DNA from: Paragordius varius
Taxonomy: Eukaryota; Nematomorpha
Length of the DNA stretch: 64,000 nt
Direction: 5' to 3'
Assembly (NCBI GenBank): GCA_964247055.1
Contig: OZ176050.1
Coordinates: 1,240,001 to 1,304,000 of the forward strand
Part shown: positions 13,583-24,517 of the stretch, piece after piece
How positions within the stretch are numbered: the first letter of the stretch is position 1
Layout of the letters: each line of letters begins with the position of its first letter
Notes under the pieces: generated by a model
What the model was told of the DNA's origin: nothing
Database searches by the model: none
What the model saw: only the letters and a program-made list of their open reading frames with translations
Made by a program: the position numbers and the translations under genes

Positions 13583-13600
13583 TTGGTCACCGGTGACCAA
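13583..13600. other. Perfect 18-bp palindrome version of the junction dyad
   Basis: TTGGTCACCGGTGACCAA is a perfect palindrome; an A-to-C change has repaired the one mismatch of the usual junction. I count nine such copies: 13583, 14120, 14993, 15880, 16417, 18376, 18554, 19799 and 21768. All lie in 13.5-21.8 kb and most carry the linked AGCTAAACATTG variant just upstream. Confidence 0.92.
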
Positions 13601-13757
13601 AACTATTTTTTATACATTCTCTTAGTAAGACTACATCAATATATAGAAATAGTTTGACAAACTCTTTCATATCCGATTTTTACAACGATACTTTAAAAAT
13701 TATTAAAACTAGTCGTATCAATACTCAAGTTAAACTTTGCCCTTAAAAATCGAATAT

Positions 13758-13763
13758 ACCGGT
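13758..13763. other. Half-deleted junction dyad (TGGTC lost)
   Basis: Here the junction reads CGAATATACCGGTGAAC, five bases shorter than usual, leaving only the ACCGGT core. The same form has its ACCGGT at 13411, 14286, 14821, 15168, 16055, 16592, 18204, 18729, 19970 and 21939. In eight cases it is the next junction after a perfect palindrome, 166-175 bp downstream. Confidence 0.88.
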
Positions 13764-16700
13764 GAACAAAATTATTTTATATACATTCTCTTAGTAAGAC
13801 TACATCAAAATATAGAGATAGTTTGACAAACTCTTTCATATCCGATTTTTACAACGATATTTAAAAATTAATGTATATAACTAGTCCTATCAATAAATCG
13901 CATCAATACTCAAGTTAAACTTTGTCCTTAAAAATCGGATATTGGTCAACGGTGAACAAAATTATTTTTTATACATTCTCTTAGTAAGACTACATCAAAA
14001 TATAGAGATAGTTTGACAAACTCTTTCATATCCGATTTTTACAACGATACTTTAAAAATAAATGTATTAAACTAGTCGCATCAATACTCAAGCTAAACAT
14101 TGTCCTTAAAAATCGGATATTGGTCACCGGTGACCAAAACTATTTTTTATACATTCTCTTAGTAAGACTACATCAATATATAGAAATAGTTTGACAAACT
14201 CTTTCATATCCGATTTTTACAACGATACTTTAAAAATTAGTCGTATCAATACTCAAGTTAAACTTTGCCCTTAAAAATCGAATATACCGGTGAACAAAAT
14301 TATTTTATATACATTCTCTTAGTAAGACTACATCAAAATATAGAGATAGTTTGACAAACTCTTTCATATCCGATTTTTACAACGATATTTAAAAATTAAT
14401 GTATATAACTAGTCGTATCAATAAATCGCATCAATACTCAAGTTAAACTTTGTCCTTAATAATCGGATATTGGTCACCGGTGAAGAAAATTATTTCTTAT
14501 ACATTCTCTTAGTAAGACTACATCAAAATATAGAGATAGTTTGACAAACTCTTTCATATCCGATTTTTACAACGATACTTTAAAAAAATGTATTAAACTA
14601 ATCGCATCAATACTCAAGTTAAACTTTGTCCTTAAAAATCGGATATTGGTCACCGGTGAACAAAATTATTTTTTATACATTCTCTTAGTAAGACTACATG
14701 AAAATATAGAGATAGTTTGACAAATCCATTCATATCCGATTTTTACAACGATACTTTAAAAATTATTAAAACTAGTCGCATCAATAATCAAGTTAAACTT
14801 TGTCCTTAAAAATCGAATATACCGGTGAACAAAATTATTTTTTATACATTCTCTTAGTAGGACTACATCAAAATATAGAGATAGTTTGACAAACTCTTTC
14901 ATATCCGATTTTTACAACGATACTTTAAAAATTAATGTATTAAACTAGTCGCATCAATACTCAAGCTAAACATTGTCCTTAAAAATCGGATATTGGTCAC
15001 CGGTGACCAAAACTATTTTTTATACATTCTCTTAGTAAGACTACATCAATATATAGAAATAGTTTGACAAACTCTTTCATATCCGATTTTTACAACGATA
15101 CTTTAAAAATTATTAAAACTAGTCGTATCAATACTCAAGTTAAACTTTGCCCTTAAAAATCGAATATACCGGTGAACAAAATTATTTTATATACATTCTC
15201 TTAGTAAGACTACATCAAAATATAGAGATAGTTTGACAAACTCTTTCATATCCGATTTTTACAACGATATTTAAAAATTAATGTATATAACTAGTCGTAT
15301 CAATAAATCGCATCAATACTCAAGTTAAACTTTGTCCTTAAAAATCGGATATTGGTCACCGGTGAACAAAATTATTTTTTATACATTCTCTTAGTAGGAC
15401 TACATCAAAATATAGAGATAGTATGGCAAACTTTTTCATAATCGATTTTTACAACGATACTTTAAAAATTAATGTATAAAACTAGTTGCATCAATACTCA
15501 AGTTAAACTTTGTCCTTAAAAATCGGATATTGGTCACCGGTGAAGAAAATTATTTCTTATACATTCTCTTAGTAAGACTACATCAAAATATAGAGATAGT
15601 TTGACAAACTCTTTCATATCCGATTTTTACAACGATACTTTAAAAAAATGTATTAAACTAATCGCATCAATACTCAAGTTAAACTTTGTCATTAAAAATC
15701 GGATATTGGTCACCGGTGAACAAAATTATTTTTTATACATTCTCTTAGTAAGACTACATGAAAATATAGAGATAGTTTGACAAATCCATTCATATCCGAT
15801 TTTTACAACGATACTTTAAAAATTATTAAAACTAGTCGCATCAATAATCAAGTTAAACTTTGTCCTTAAAAATCGGATATTGGTCACCGGTGACCAAAAC
15901 TATTTTTTATACATTCTCTTAGTAAGACTACATCAATATATAGAAATAGTTTGACAAACTCTTTCATATCCGATTTTTACAACGATACTTTAAAAATTAT
16001 TAAAACTAGTCGTATCAATACTCAAGTTAAACTTTGCCCTTAAAAATCGAATATACCGGTGAACAAAATTATTTTATATACATTCTCTTAGTAAGACTAC
16101 ATCAAAATATAGAGATAGTTTGACAAACTCTTTCATATCCGATTTTTACAACGATATTTAAAAATTAATGTATATAACTAGTCGTATCAATAAATCGCAT
16201 CAATACTCAAGTTAAACTTTGTCCTTAAAAATCGGATATTGGTCAACGGTGAACAAAATTATTTTTTATACATTCTCTTAGTAAGACTACATCAAAATAT
16301 AGAGATAGTTTGACAAACACTTTCATATCCGATTTTTTCAACGATACTTTAAAAATAAATGTATTAAACTAGTCGCATCAATACTCAAGCTAAACATTGT
16401 CCTTAAAAATCGGATATTGGTCACCGGTGACCAAAACTATTTTTTATACATTCTCTTAGTAAGACTACATCAATATATAGAAATAGTTTGACAAACTCTT
16501 TCATATCCGATTTTTACAACGATACTTTAAAAATTATTAAAACTAGTCGTATCAATACTCAAGTTAAACTTTGCCCTTAAAAATCGAATATACCGGTGAA
16601 CAAAATTATTTTATATACATTCTCTTAGTAAGACTACATCAAAATATAGAGATAGTTTGACAAACTCTTTCATATCCGATTTTTACAACGATATTTAAAA

Positions 16701-17858
16701 ATTAATGTATATAACTAGTCGTATCAATAAATCGCATCAATACTCAAGTTAAACTTTGTCCTTAAAAATCGGATATTGGTCACCGGTGCACAAAATTATT
16801 TTTTATACATTCTCTTAGTAAGACTACATCAAAATATAGTAGTTTGATGAACTCTTTCATATCCGATTTTTACAACGATACTATTAAAATTAATGTATTA
16901 AACTAGTCGCATCAATACTCAAGCTAAACATTGTCCTTAAAAATCGGATATTGGTCACCGGTGAACAAAACTATTTTTTATACATTCTCTTAGTAAGACT
17001 ACATCAAAATATAGAGATAGTTTGACAAACTCTTTCATATCCGATTTTTACAACGATACTTTAAAAATTAATGTATTAAACTAGTCGCATCAATACTCAA
17101 GTTAAACTTTGTCCTTAAAAATCGGATATTGGTCACCGGTGAACAAAATTATTTTTTATACATTCTCTTAGTAAGACTACATCGAAATATAGAGATAGTT
17201 TGACAAACTTTTTCATATCCGATTTTTACAACGATACTTTAAAAATTATGGTATTAAACCAGTCGCATCAATACTCAAGTTAAACTTTGTCCTTAAAAAT
17301 CGGATATTGGTCACCGGTGAACAAAATTATTTTATATACATTCTCTTAGTAAGACTACATCAAAATATAGAGATAGTTTGACAAACTCTTTCATATCCGA
17401 TTTTTACAACGATACTTTAAAAATTAATGTATAAAACTAGTCGCATCAATACTCAAGCTAAACATTGTCCTTAAAAATCATATATTGGTCACCAGTGAAC
17501 AAAACTATTTTTTATACATTCTCTTAGTAAGACTACATCAAAATATAGAGATAGTTTGACAAACTCTTTCATATCCGATTTTTACAACGATACTTTAAAA
17601 ATTAATGTATAAAACTAGTCGCATCAATACTCATGTTAAACTTTGTCCTTAAAAATCGGATATTGGTCACCGGTGAACAAAATTATTTTATATACATTCT
17701 CTTAGTAAGACTACATCAAAATATAGAGATAGTTTGACAAACTCTTTCATATCCGATTTTTACAACGATATTTAAAAATTAATGTATAAAACTAGTCGTA
17801 TCAATAAATCGCATCAATACTCAAGTTAAACTTTGTCCTTAAAAATCGGATATTGGTC

Positions 17859-19740
17859 ACCGGTGAAGAAAATTATTTCTTATACATTCTCTTAGTAAGA
17901 CTACATCAAAATATAGAGATAGTTTGACAAACTCTTTCATATCCGATTTTTACAACGATACTTTAAAAAAATGTATTAAACTAATCGCATCAATACTCAA
18001 GTTAAACTTTGTCCTTAAAAATCGGATATTGGTCACCGGTGAACAAAATTATTTTTTATACATTCTCTTAGTAAGACTACATGAAAATATAGAGATAGTT
18101 TGACAAATTCATTCATATCCGATTTTTACAACGATACTTTAAAAATTATTAAAACTAGTCGCATCAATAATCAAGTTAAACTTTGTCCTTAAAAATCGAA
18201 TATACCGGTGAACAAAATTATTTTTTATACATTCTCTTAGTAGGACTACATCAAAATATAGAGATAGTTTGACAAACTCTTTCATATCCGATTTTTACAA
18301 CGATATTTTAAAAATTAATGTATTAAACTAGTCGCATCAATACTCAAGCTAAACATTGTCCTTAAAAATCGGATATTGGTCACCGGTGACCAAAACTATT
18401 TTTTATACATTCTCTTAGTAAGACTACATCAAAATATAGAGATAGTTTGACAAACTCTTTCATATCCGATTTTTACAACGATACTTTAAAAATAAATGTA
18501 TTAAACTAGTCGCATCAATACTCAAGCTAAACATTGTCCTTAAAAATCGGATATTGGTCACCGGTGACCAAAACTATTTTTTATACATTCTCTTAGTAAG
18601 ACTACATCAATATATAGAAATAGTTTGACAAACTCTTTCATATCCGATTTTTACAACGATACTTTAAAAATTATTAAAACTAGTCGTATCAATACTCAAG
18701 TTAAACTTTGCCCTTAAAAATCGAATATACCGGTGAACAAAATTATTTTATATACATTCTCTTAGTAACACTACATCAAAATATAGAGATAGTTTGACAA
18801 ACTCTTTCATATCCGATTTTTACAACGATATTTAAAAATTAATGTATATAACTAGTCGTATCAATAAATCGCATCAATACTCAAGTTAAACTTTGTCCTT
18901 AAAAATCGGATATTGGTCAACGGTGAACAAAATTATTTTTTATACATTCTCTTAGTAGGACTACATCAGAATATAGAGATAGTATGGCAAACTTTTTCAT
19001 AATCGATTTTTACAACGATACTTTAAAAATTAATGTATAAAACTAGTTGCATCAATACTCAAGTTAAACTTTGTCCTTAAAAATCGGATATTGGTCACCG
19101 GTGAACAAAATTTTTTTTATACATTCTCTTAGTAAGACTACATCAAAATATAGTAGTTTGATGAACTCTTTCATATCCGATTTTTACAACGATACTTTTA
19201 AAATTAATGTATTAAACTAGTCGCATCAATACTCAAGCTAAACATTGTCCTTAAAAATCGGATATTGGTCACCGGTGAACAAAACTATTTTTTATACATT
19301 CTCTTAGTAAGACTACATCAAAATATAGAGATAGTTTGACAAACTCTTTCATATCCGATTTTTACAACGATACTTTAAAAATTAATGTATTAAACTAGTC
19401 GCATCAATACTCAAGTTAAACTTTGTCCTTAAAAATCGGATATTGGTCACCGGTGAACAAAATTATTTTTTATACATTCTCTTAGTAAGACTACATCAAA
19501 ATATAGAGATAGTTTGACAAACTCTTTCATATCCGATTTTTACAACGATACTTTAAAAATTATGGTATTAAACCAGTCGCATCAATACTCAAGTTAAACT
19601 TTGTCCTTAAAAATCGGATATTGGTCACAGGTGAACAAAATTTTTTTTTATACATTCTCTTAGTAAGACTACATCAAAATATAGAGATAGTTTGACAAAC
19701 TCTTTCATATCCGATTTTTACAACGATACTTTAAAAATTA
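17859..19740. repeat. Satellite mosaic repeating pieces of 13.1-17.0 kb
   Basis: The stretch 17859 to about 18390 matches 13066-13597 at an offset of 4,793 bp. The palindrome/half-dyad pair at 18554 and 18729 matches 16417 and 16592 at 2,137 bp. The monomer with GATAGTATGGCAAAC near 18980 matches 15421. ATAGTAGTTTGATGAACTC near 19150 matches 16837. The different offsets show several independent exchanges. No gene is present. Confidence 0.8.
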
Positions 19741-22478
19741 ATGTATTAAACTAGTCGCATCAATACTCAAGCTAAACATTGTCCTTAAAAATCGGATATT
19801 GGTCACCGGTGACCAAAACTATTTTTTATACATTCTCTTAGTAAGACTCAATATATAGAAATAGTTTGACAAACTCTTTCATATCCGATTTTTACAACGA
19901 TACTTTAAAAATTATTAAAACTAGTCGTATCAATACTCAAGTTAAAGTTTGCCCTTAAAAATCGAATATACCGGTGAACAAAATTATTTTATATACATTC
20001 TCTTAGTAAGACTACATCAAAATATAGAGATAGTTTGACAAACTCTTTCATATCCGATTTTTACAACGATATTTAAAAATTAATGTATATAACTAGTCGT
20101 ATCAATAAATCGCATCAATACTCAAGTTAAACTTTGTCCTTAAAAATCGGATATTGGTCACCGGTGAACAAAATTATTTTTTATACATTCTCTTAGTAAG
20201 ACTACATCAAAATATAGAGATAGTTTGACAAACTCTTTCATATCCGATTTTTACAACGATACTTTAAAAATTATGGTATTAAACCAGTCGCATCAATACT
20301 CAAGTTAAACTTTGTCCTTAAAAATCGGATATTGTTCACCGGTGAACAAAATTATATTTTATACATTCTCTTAGTAAGACTACATCAAAATATAGAGATA
20401 GTTTGACAAACTCTTTCATATCCGATTTTTACAACGATACTTTAAAAATTATGGTATTAAACTAGTCGCATCAATACTCAAGTTAAACTTTGTCCTTAAA
20501 AATCGGATATTGGTCACCGGTGAACAAAATTATTTTTTATACATTCTCTTAGTAAGACTACATCAAAATATAGAGATAGTTTGACAAACTCTTTCATATC
20601 CGATTTTTACAACGATACTTTAAAAATTATGGTATTAAACTAGTCGCATCAATACTCAAGTTAAACTTTGTCCTTAAAAATCGGATATTGGTCACCGGTG
20701 AACAAAATTATTTTTTATACATTCTCTTAGCAAGACTACATCAAAATATAGAGATAGTTTGACAAACTCTTTCATATCCGATTTTTACAACGATACTTTA
20801 AAAATTAATGTATTAAACTAGTCGCATCAATACTCAAGTTAAACTTTGTCCTTAAAAATCGGATATTGGTCACCGGTGAACAAAATTATTTTTTATACAT
20901 TCTCTTAGCAAGACTACATCAAAATATAGAGATAGTTTGACAAACTCTTTCATATCCGATTTTTACAACGATACTTTAAAAATAAATGTATTAAACTAGT
21001 CGCATCAATACTCAAGCTAAACATTGTCCTTAAAAATCGGATATTGGTCACCGGTGAACAAACTATTTTTTATACATTCTCTTAGTAAGACTACATCAAA
21101 ATATAGAGATAGTTTGACAAACTCTTTCACATCCGATTTTTACAACGATACTTTAAAAATTAATGTATAAAACTAGTCGTATCAATAAATCGCATCAATA
21201 CTCAAGTTAAACTTTGTCCTTAAAAATCGGATATTGGTCACCGGTGAACAAAATTATTTTTTATACATTCTCTTAGTAGGACTACATCAAAATATAGAGA
21301 TAGTTTGGCAAACTCTTTCATATCCGATTTTTACAACGATACTTTAAAAATCAATGTATAAAACTAGTCGCATCAATACTCAAGTTAAACTTTGTCCTTA
21401 AAAATCGGATATTGGTCACCGGTGAACAAAATTATTTTTTATACATTCTCTTAGTAGGACTACATCAAAATATAGAGATAGTTTGGCAAACTGTTTCATA
21501 ACCGATTTTTACAACGATACTTTAAAAATTAATGTATTAAACTAGTCGCATCAATACTCAAGTTAAACTTTGTCCTTAAAAATCGGATATTGGTCACCGG
21601 TAAACAAAATTATTTTTTATACATTCTCTTAGCAAGACTACAGCAAAATATAGAGATAGTTTGACAAACTCTTTCATATCCGATTTTTACAACGATACTT
21701 TAAAAATTAATGTATAAAACTAGTCGTATCAATACTCAAGCTAAACATTGTCCTTAAAAATCGGATATTGGTCACCGGTGACCAAAACTATTTTTTATAC
21801 ATTCTCTTAGTAAGACTCAATATATAGAAATAGTTTGACAAACTCTTTCATATCCGATTTTTACAACGATACTTTAAAAATTATTAAAACTAGTCGTATC
21901 AATACTCAAGTTAAAGTTTGCCCTTAAAAATCGAATATACCGGTGAACAAAATTATTTTATATACATTCTCTTAGTAAGACTACATCAAAATATAGAGAT
22001 AGTTTGACAAACTCTTTCATATCCGATTTTTACAACGATATTTAAAAATTAATGTATATAACTAGTCGTATCAATAAATCGCATCAATACTCAAGTTAAA
22101 CTTTGTCCTTAAAAATCGGATATTGGTCACCGGTGAACAAAATTATTTTTTATACATTCTCTTAGTAAGACTACATCAAAATATAGAGATAGTTTGACAA
22201 ACTCTTTCATATCCGATTTTTACAACGATACTTTAAAAATTATGGTATTAAACCAGTCGCATCAATACTCAAGTTAAACTTTGTCCTTAAAAATCGGATA
22301 TTGTTCACCGGTGAACAAAATTATTTTTTATACATTCTCTTAGTAAGACTACATCAAAATATAGAGATAGTTTGACAAACTCTTTCATATCCGATTTTTA
22401 CAACGATACTTTAAAAATTATGGTATTAAACTAGTCGCATCAATACTCAAGTTAAACTTTGCCCTTAAAAATCGGATA

Positions 22479-22496
22479 TTGGTCACCGGTGAACAA
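22479..22496. other. 18-bp near-palindrome at the monomer junction
   Basis: TTGGTCACC|GGTGAACAA pairs at eight of nine positions around its centre, with a perfect 10-bp core TCACCGGTGA. It overlaps BstEII-type GGTCACC and AgeI-type ACCGGT words. It is present in most monomers of the window, so it is a recurrent dyad about every 178 bp. It could be a protein-binding site or simply frozen by amplification; the sequence alone does not decide. Confidence 0.85.
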
Positions 22497-22546
22497 AATT
22501 ATTTTTTATACATTCTCTTAGTAAGACTACATCAAAATATAGAGAT

Positions 22547-22559
22547 AGTTTGACAAACT
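22547..22559. other. 13-bp dyad AGTTTG-A-CAAACT
   Basis: Perfect 6-bp arms flank a single central base. The commonest substitution in the array, A to G at the centre (AGTTTGGCAAACT), leaves both arms intact. Other versions, AGTTTCCAAACT near 7330, 7877, 9325 and 11316, and GTTTGACAAAC in the GAATG subfamily, keep 5-bp arms. The GTTTAACAAAC subfamily of 49-62 kb loses one pair. Confidence 0.8.
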
Positions 22560-22564
22560 CTTTC

Positions 22565-22657
22565 ATATCCGATTTTTACAACGATACTTTAAAAATTAAT
22601 GTATTAAACTAGTCGCATCAATACTCAAGTTAAACTTTGTCCTTAAAAATCGGATAT
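22565..22657. other. 14-bp inverted repeat pair separated by 65 bp inside the monomer
   Basis: The left arm ATATCCGATTTTTA (22565-22578) is the exact reverse complement of the right arm TAAAAATCGGATAT (22644-22657). The flanking bases do not pair. The arrangement recurs in most monomers. A frequent variant has TCGAAT in the right arm, giving one mismatch, while the left arm is almost invariant apart from the CATAATCG form (5.9-11.7 kb and 15.4/19.0 kb) and the TCCAAT form (47.2, 48.1, 55.3 kb). A single strand or transcript could fold with a 65-nt loop. Confidence 0.85.
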
Positions 22658-24517
22658 TGGTCACCGGTGAACAAAATTATTTTTTATGCATTCTCTTAGT
22701 AGGACTACATCAAAACATAGAGATAGTTTGGCAAACTCTTTCATATCCGATTTTTACAACGATACTTTAAAAAATAATGTTTAAAACTAGTCGTATCAAT
22801 AAGTCGCATCAATACTCAAGTTAAACTTTGTCCTTAAAAATCGGATATTGGTCACCGGTGAACAAAATTATTTTTTTTACATTCTCTTAGCAAGACTACA
22901 GCAAAATATAGATATAGTTTGACAAACTCTTTCATATCCGATTTTTACAACGATACTTTAAAACTTAATGTATAAAACTAGTCGCATCAATACTCAAGTT
23001 AAACTTTGTCCTTAAAAATCGGATATTGGTCACCGGTGAACAAAATTATTTTTTATACATTCTCTTAGTAGGACTACATCAAAATATAGAGATAGTTTGG
23101 CAAACTGTTTCATAACCGATTTTTACAACGATACTTTAAAAATTAATGTATTAAACTAGTCGCATCAATACTCAAGTTAAACTTTGTCCTTAAAAATCGG
23201 ATATTGGTCACCGGTAAACAAAATTATTTTTTATACATTCTCTTAGCAAGACTACAGCAAAATATAGAGATAGTTTGACAAACTCTTTCATATCCGATTT
23301 TTACAACGATACTTTAAAAATTAATGTATAAAACTAGTCGTATCCATAAATCGCATCAATACTCAAGTTAAACTTTGTCCTTAAAAATCGGATATTGGTC
23401 ACCGGTGAACAAAATTATTTTTAATACATTCTCTTAGTAGGACTACATCAAAATATAGAGATAGTTTGGCAAACTCTTTCATATCCGATTTTTACAACGA
23501 TACTTTAAAAATTAATGTATAAAACTAATCGCATCAATACTCAAGTTAAACTTTGTCCTTAAAAATCGGATATTGGTCACCGGTGAACAAAATTATTTTT
23601 TATACATTCTCTTAGCAGGACTACATCAAAATATAGAGATAGTTTGGCAAACTCTTTCATATCCGATTTTTACAACGATACTTTAAAAATTAATGTATAA
23701 AACTGGTCGCATCACTCAAGTTAAACTTTGTCCTTAAAAATCGGATATTGGTCCCCGGTGAACAAAATAATTTTTTATACATTCTCTTAGTAAGACTACA
23801 TCAAAATATAGAGATAGTTTGACAAACTCTTTCATATCCGATTTTTACAACGATACTCTAAAAATTAATGTATTAAACTAGTCGCATCAATACTCAAGTT
23901 AAACTTTATCCTTAAAAATCAGATATTGGTCACCGGTGAACAAAATAATTTTTTATACATTCTCTTAGTAAGACTACATATAAAAATATAGAGATAGTTT
24001 GACAAACTCTTTCATATCCGATTTTTAATTGATACTATAAAAATTAATGTATAAAACTAGGCGTATCAATAAAATGCATCAATACTCAAGTTAAACTTTG
24101 TCCTTAAAAATCGGATATTGGTCACCGGTGAACATTATTATTTTTTATACATTCTCTTAGTAGGACTACATCAAAATATAGAGATAGTTTGGCAAACTGT
24201 TTCATATCCGATTTTTACAACGATACTTTAAATATTAATGTAAAAAACTAGTCGCATCAATACTCAAGTTAAACTTTGTCCTTAAAAATCGAATATTGGT
24301 CACCGGTGAACAAAATTATTTTTTATACATTCTCTTAGTAAGACTACATCAAAATATAGAAATAGTTTGACAAACTCTTTCATATCCGATTTTTACAACG
24401 ATACTTTAAAAATTAATGTATTAAACTAGTCGCATCAATACTCAAGCTAAACATTGTCCTTAAAAATCGGATATTGGTCACCGGTGAACAAAACTATTTT
24501 TTATACATTCTCTTAGT
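22586..24517. repeat. Satellite mosaic upstream of the large duplication
   Basis: Ordinary 178-bp and 190-191-bp units. TTTGGCAAACTGTTTCATAACC near 23096 repeats 21482 at offset 1,614, together with the following GGTAAACAAAATT/ACAGCAAAAT monomer. A donor-like stretch near 22505-22962 has a close match at 43.85-44.3 kb. A TTTTTAATTGATACTATAAAA variant occurs near 24030. No gene is present. Confidence 0.8.

Larger units (their letters stand above)
13066..17858. repeat. Satellite domain with 1,410- and 1,060-bp repeats and linked junction variants
   Basis: Landmark monomers starting ACCGGTGAAGAAAATTATTT lie at 13066, 14476, 15536 and 17859, giving spacings of 1,410, 1,060 and 2,323 bp. Each is followed by a TTTAAAAAAATGTATT monomer and a CAAATCCATTC (or CAAATTCATTC) monomer. 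Two junction variants occur only in this domain and its extension to 22 kb: a perfected 18-bp palindrome, and a monomer end that has lost TGGTC. A third short form reads AAAAATTATTAAAACTAG, four bases shorter than usual. The stretch 16.8-17.86 kb returns to ordinary units with TTATGGTATTAAACC. Confidence 0.87.
19741..22585. repeat. 1,969-bp repeat, two copies
   Basis: The stretch from about 19741 to 20616 recurs at 21710-22585 with offset 1,969 bp (11 monomers). Shared private markers are GTAAGACTCAATATATAG (19841/21810), AAAGTTTGCCC and TTGTTCACCGG (20332/22301). I noticed two or three substitutions between copies (for example TTATATTTTATAC near 20352). The intervening 20.6-21.7 kb holds GCAAGAC units and GTAGGAC/GTTTGGCAAAC units. 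Confidence 0.85.
22485..22662. repeat. Reference 178-bp monomer (consensus-like copy)
   Basis: I chose this copy as the type because it carries the majority base at every position I checked. In order from ACCGGT: an A+T block (monomer positions 11-26), the CTCTTAGTAAGACTACATC segment, the AGTTTGACAAACT dyad (63-75), left arm ATATCCGATTTTTA (81-94), CAACGATAC, an A+T stretch (103-123), SpeI-type ACTAGT (124-129), TCGCATCAATACTCAAG, and right arm TAAAAATCGGATAT (160-173), ending TTGGTC. Variation across copies clusters at positions 15-17, 37-39, 46-47, 60-69, 110-140 and 153-169. The ACCGGT junction and the segment TATCCGATTTTTACAACGAT change least. There are five CpG dinucleotides per unit. 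Confidence 0.95.

Noticed and set aside
22479-22496. CENP-B box in the monomer
   Set aside because: I compared the conserved segments with the known mammalian box pattern (TTCG...GGAA...CGGG) and found no match; only the general idea of a recurrent dyad is retained.
22495-22510. TATA-like promoter in the A+T block (TTTTTTATACATT)
   Set aside because: Such words are expected in 72% A+T DNA and no gene or start signal follows; transcription of the satellite cannot be judged from sequence.
22485-22662. Identity with the 178-bp centromere satellite of Arabidopsis
   Set aside because: The length agrees, but the sequence as I remember it does not share motifs with this monomer; same-length satellites are common because of nucleosome spacing.
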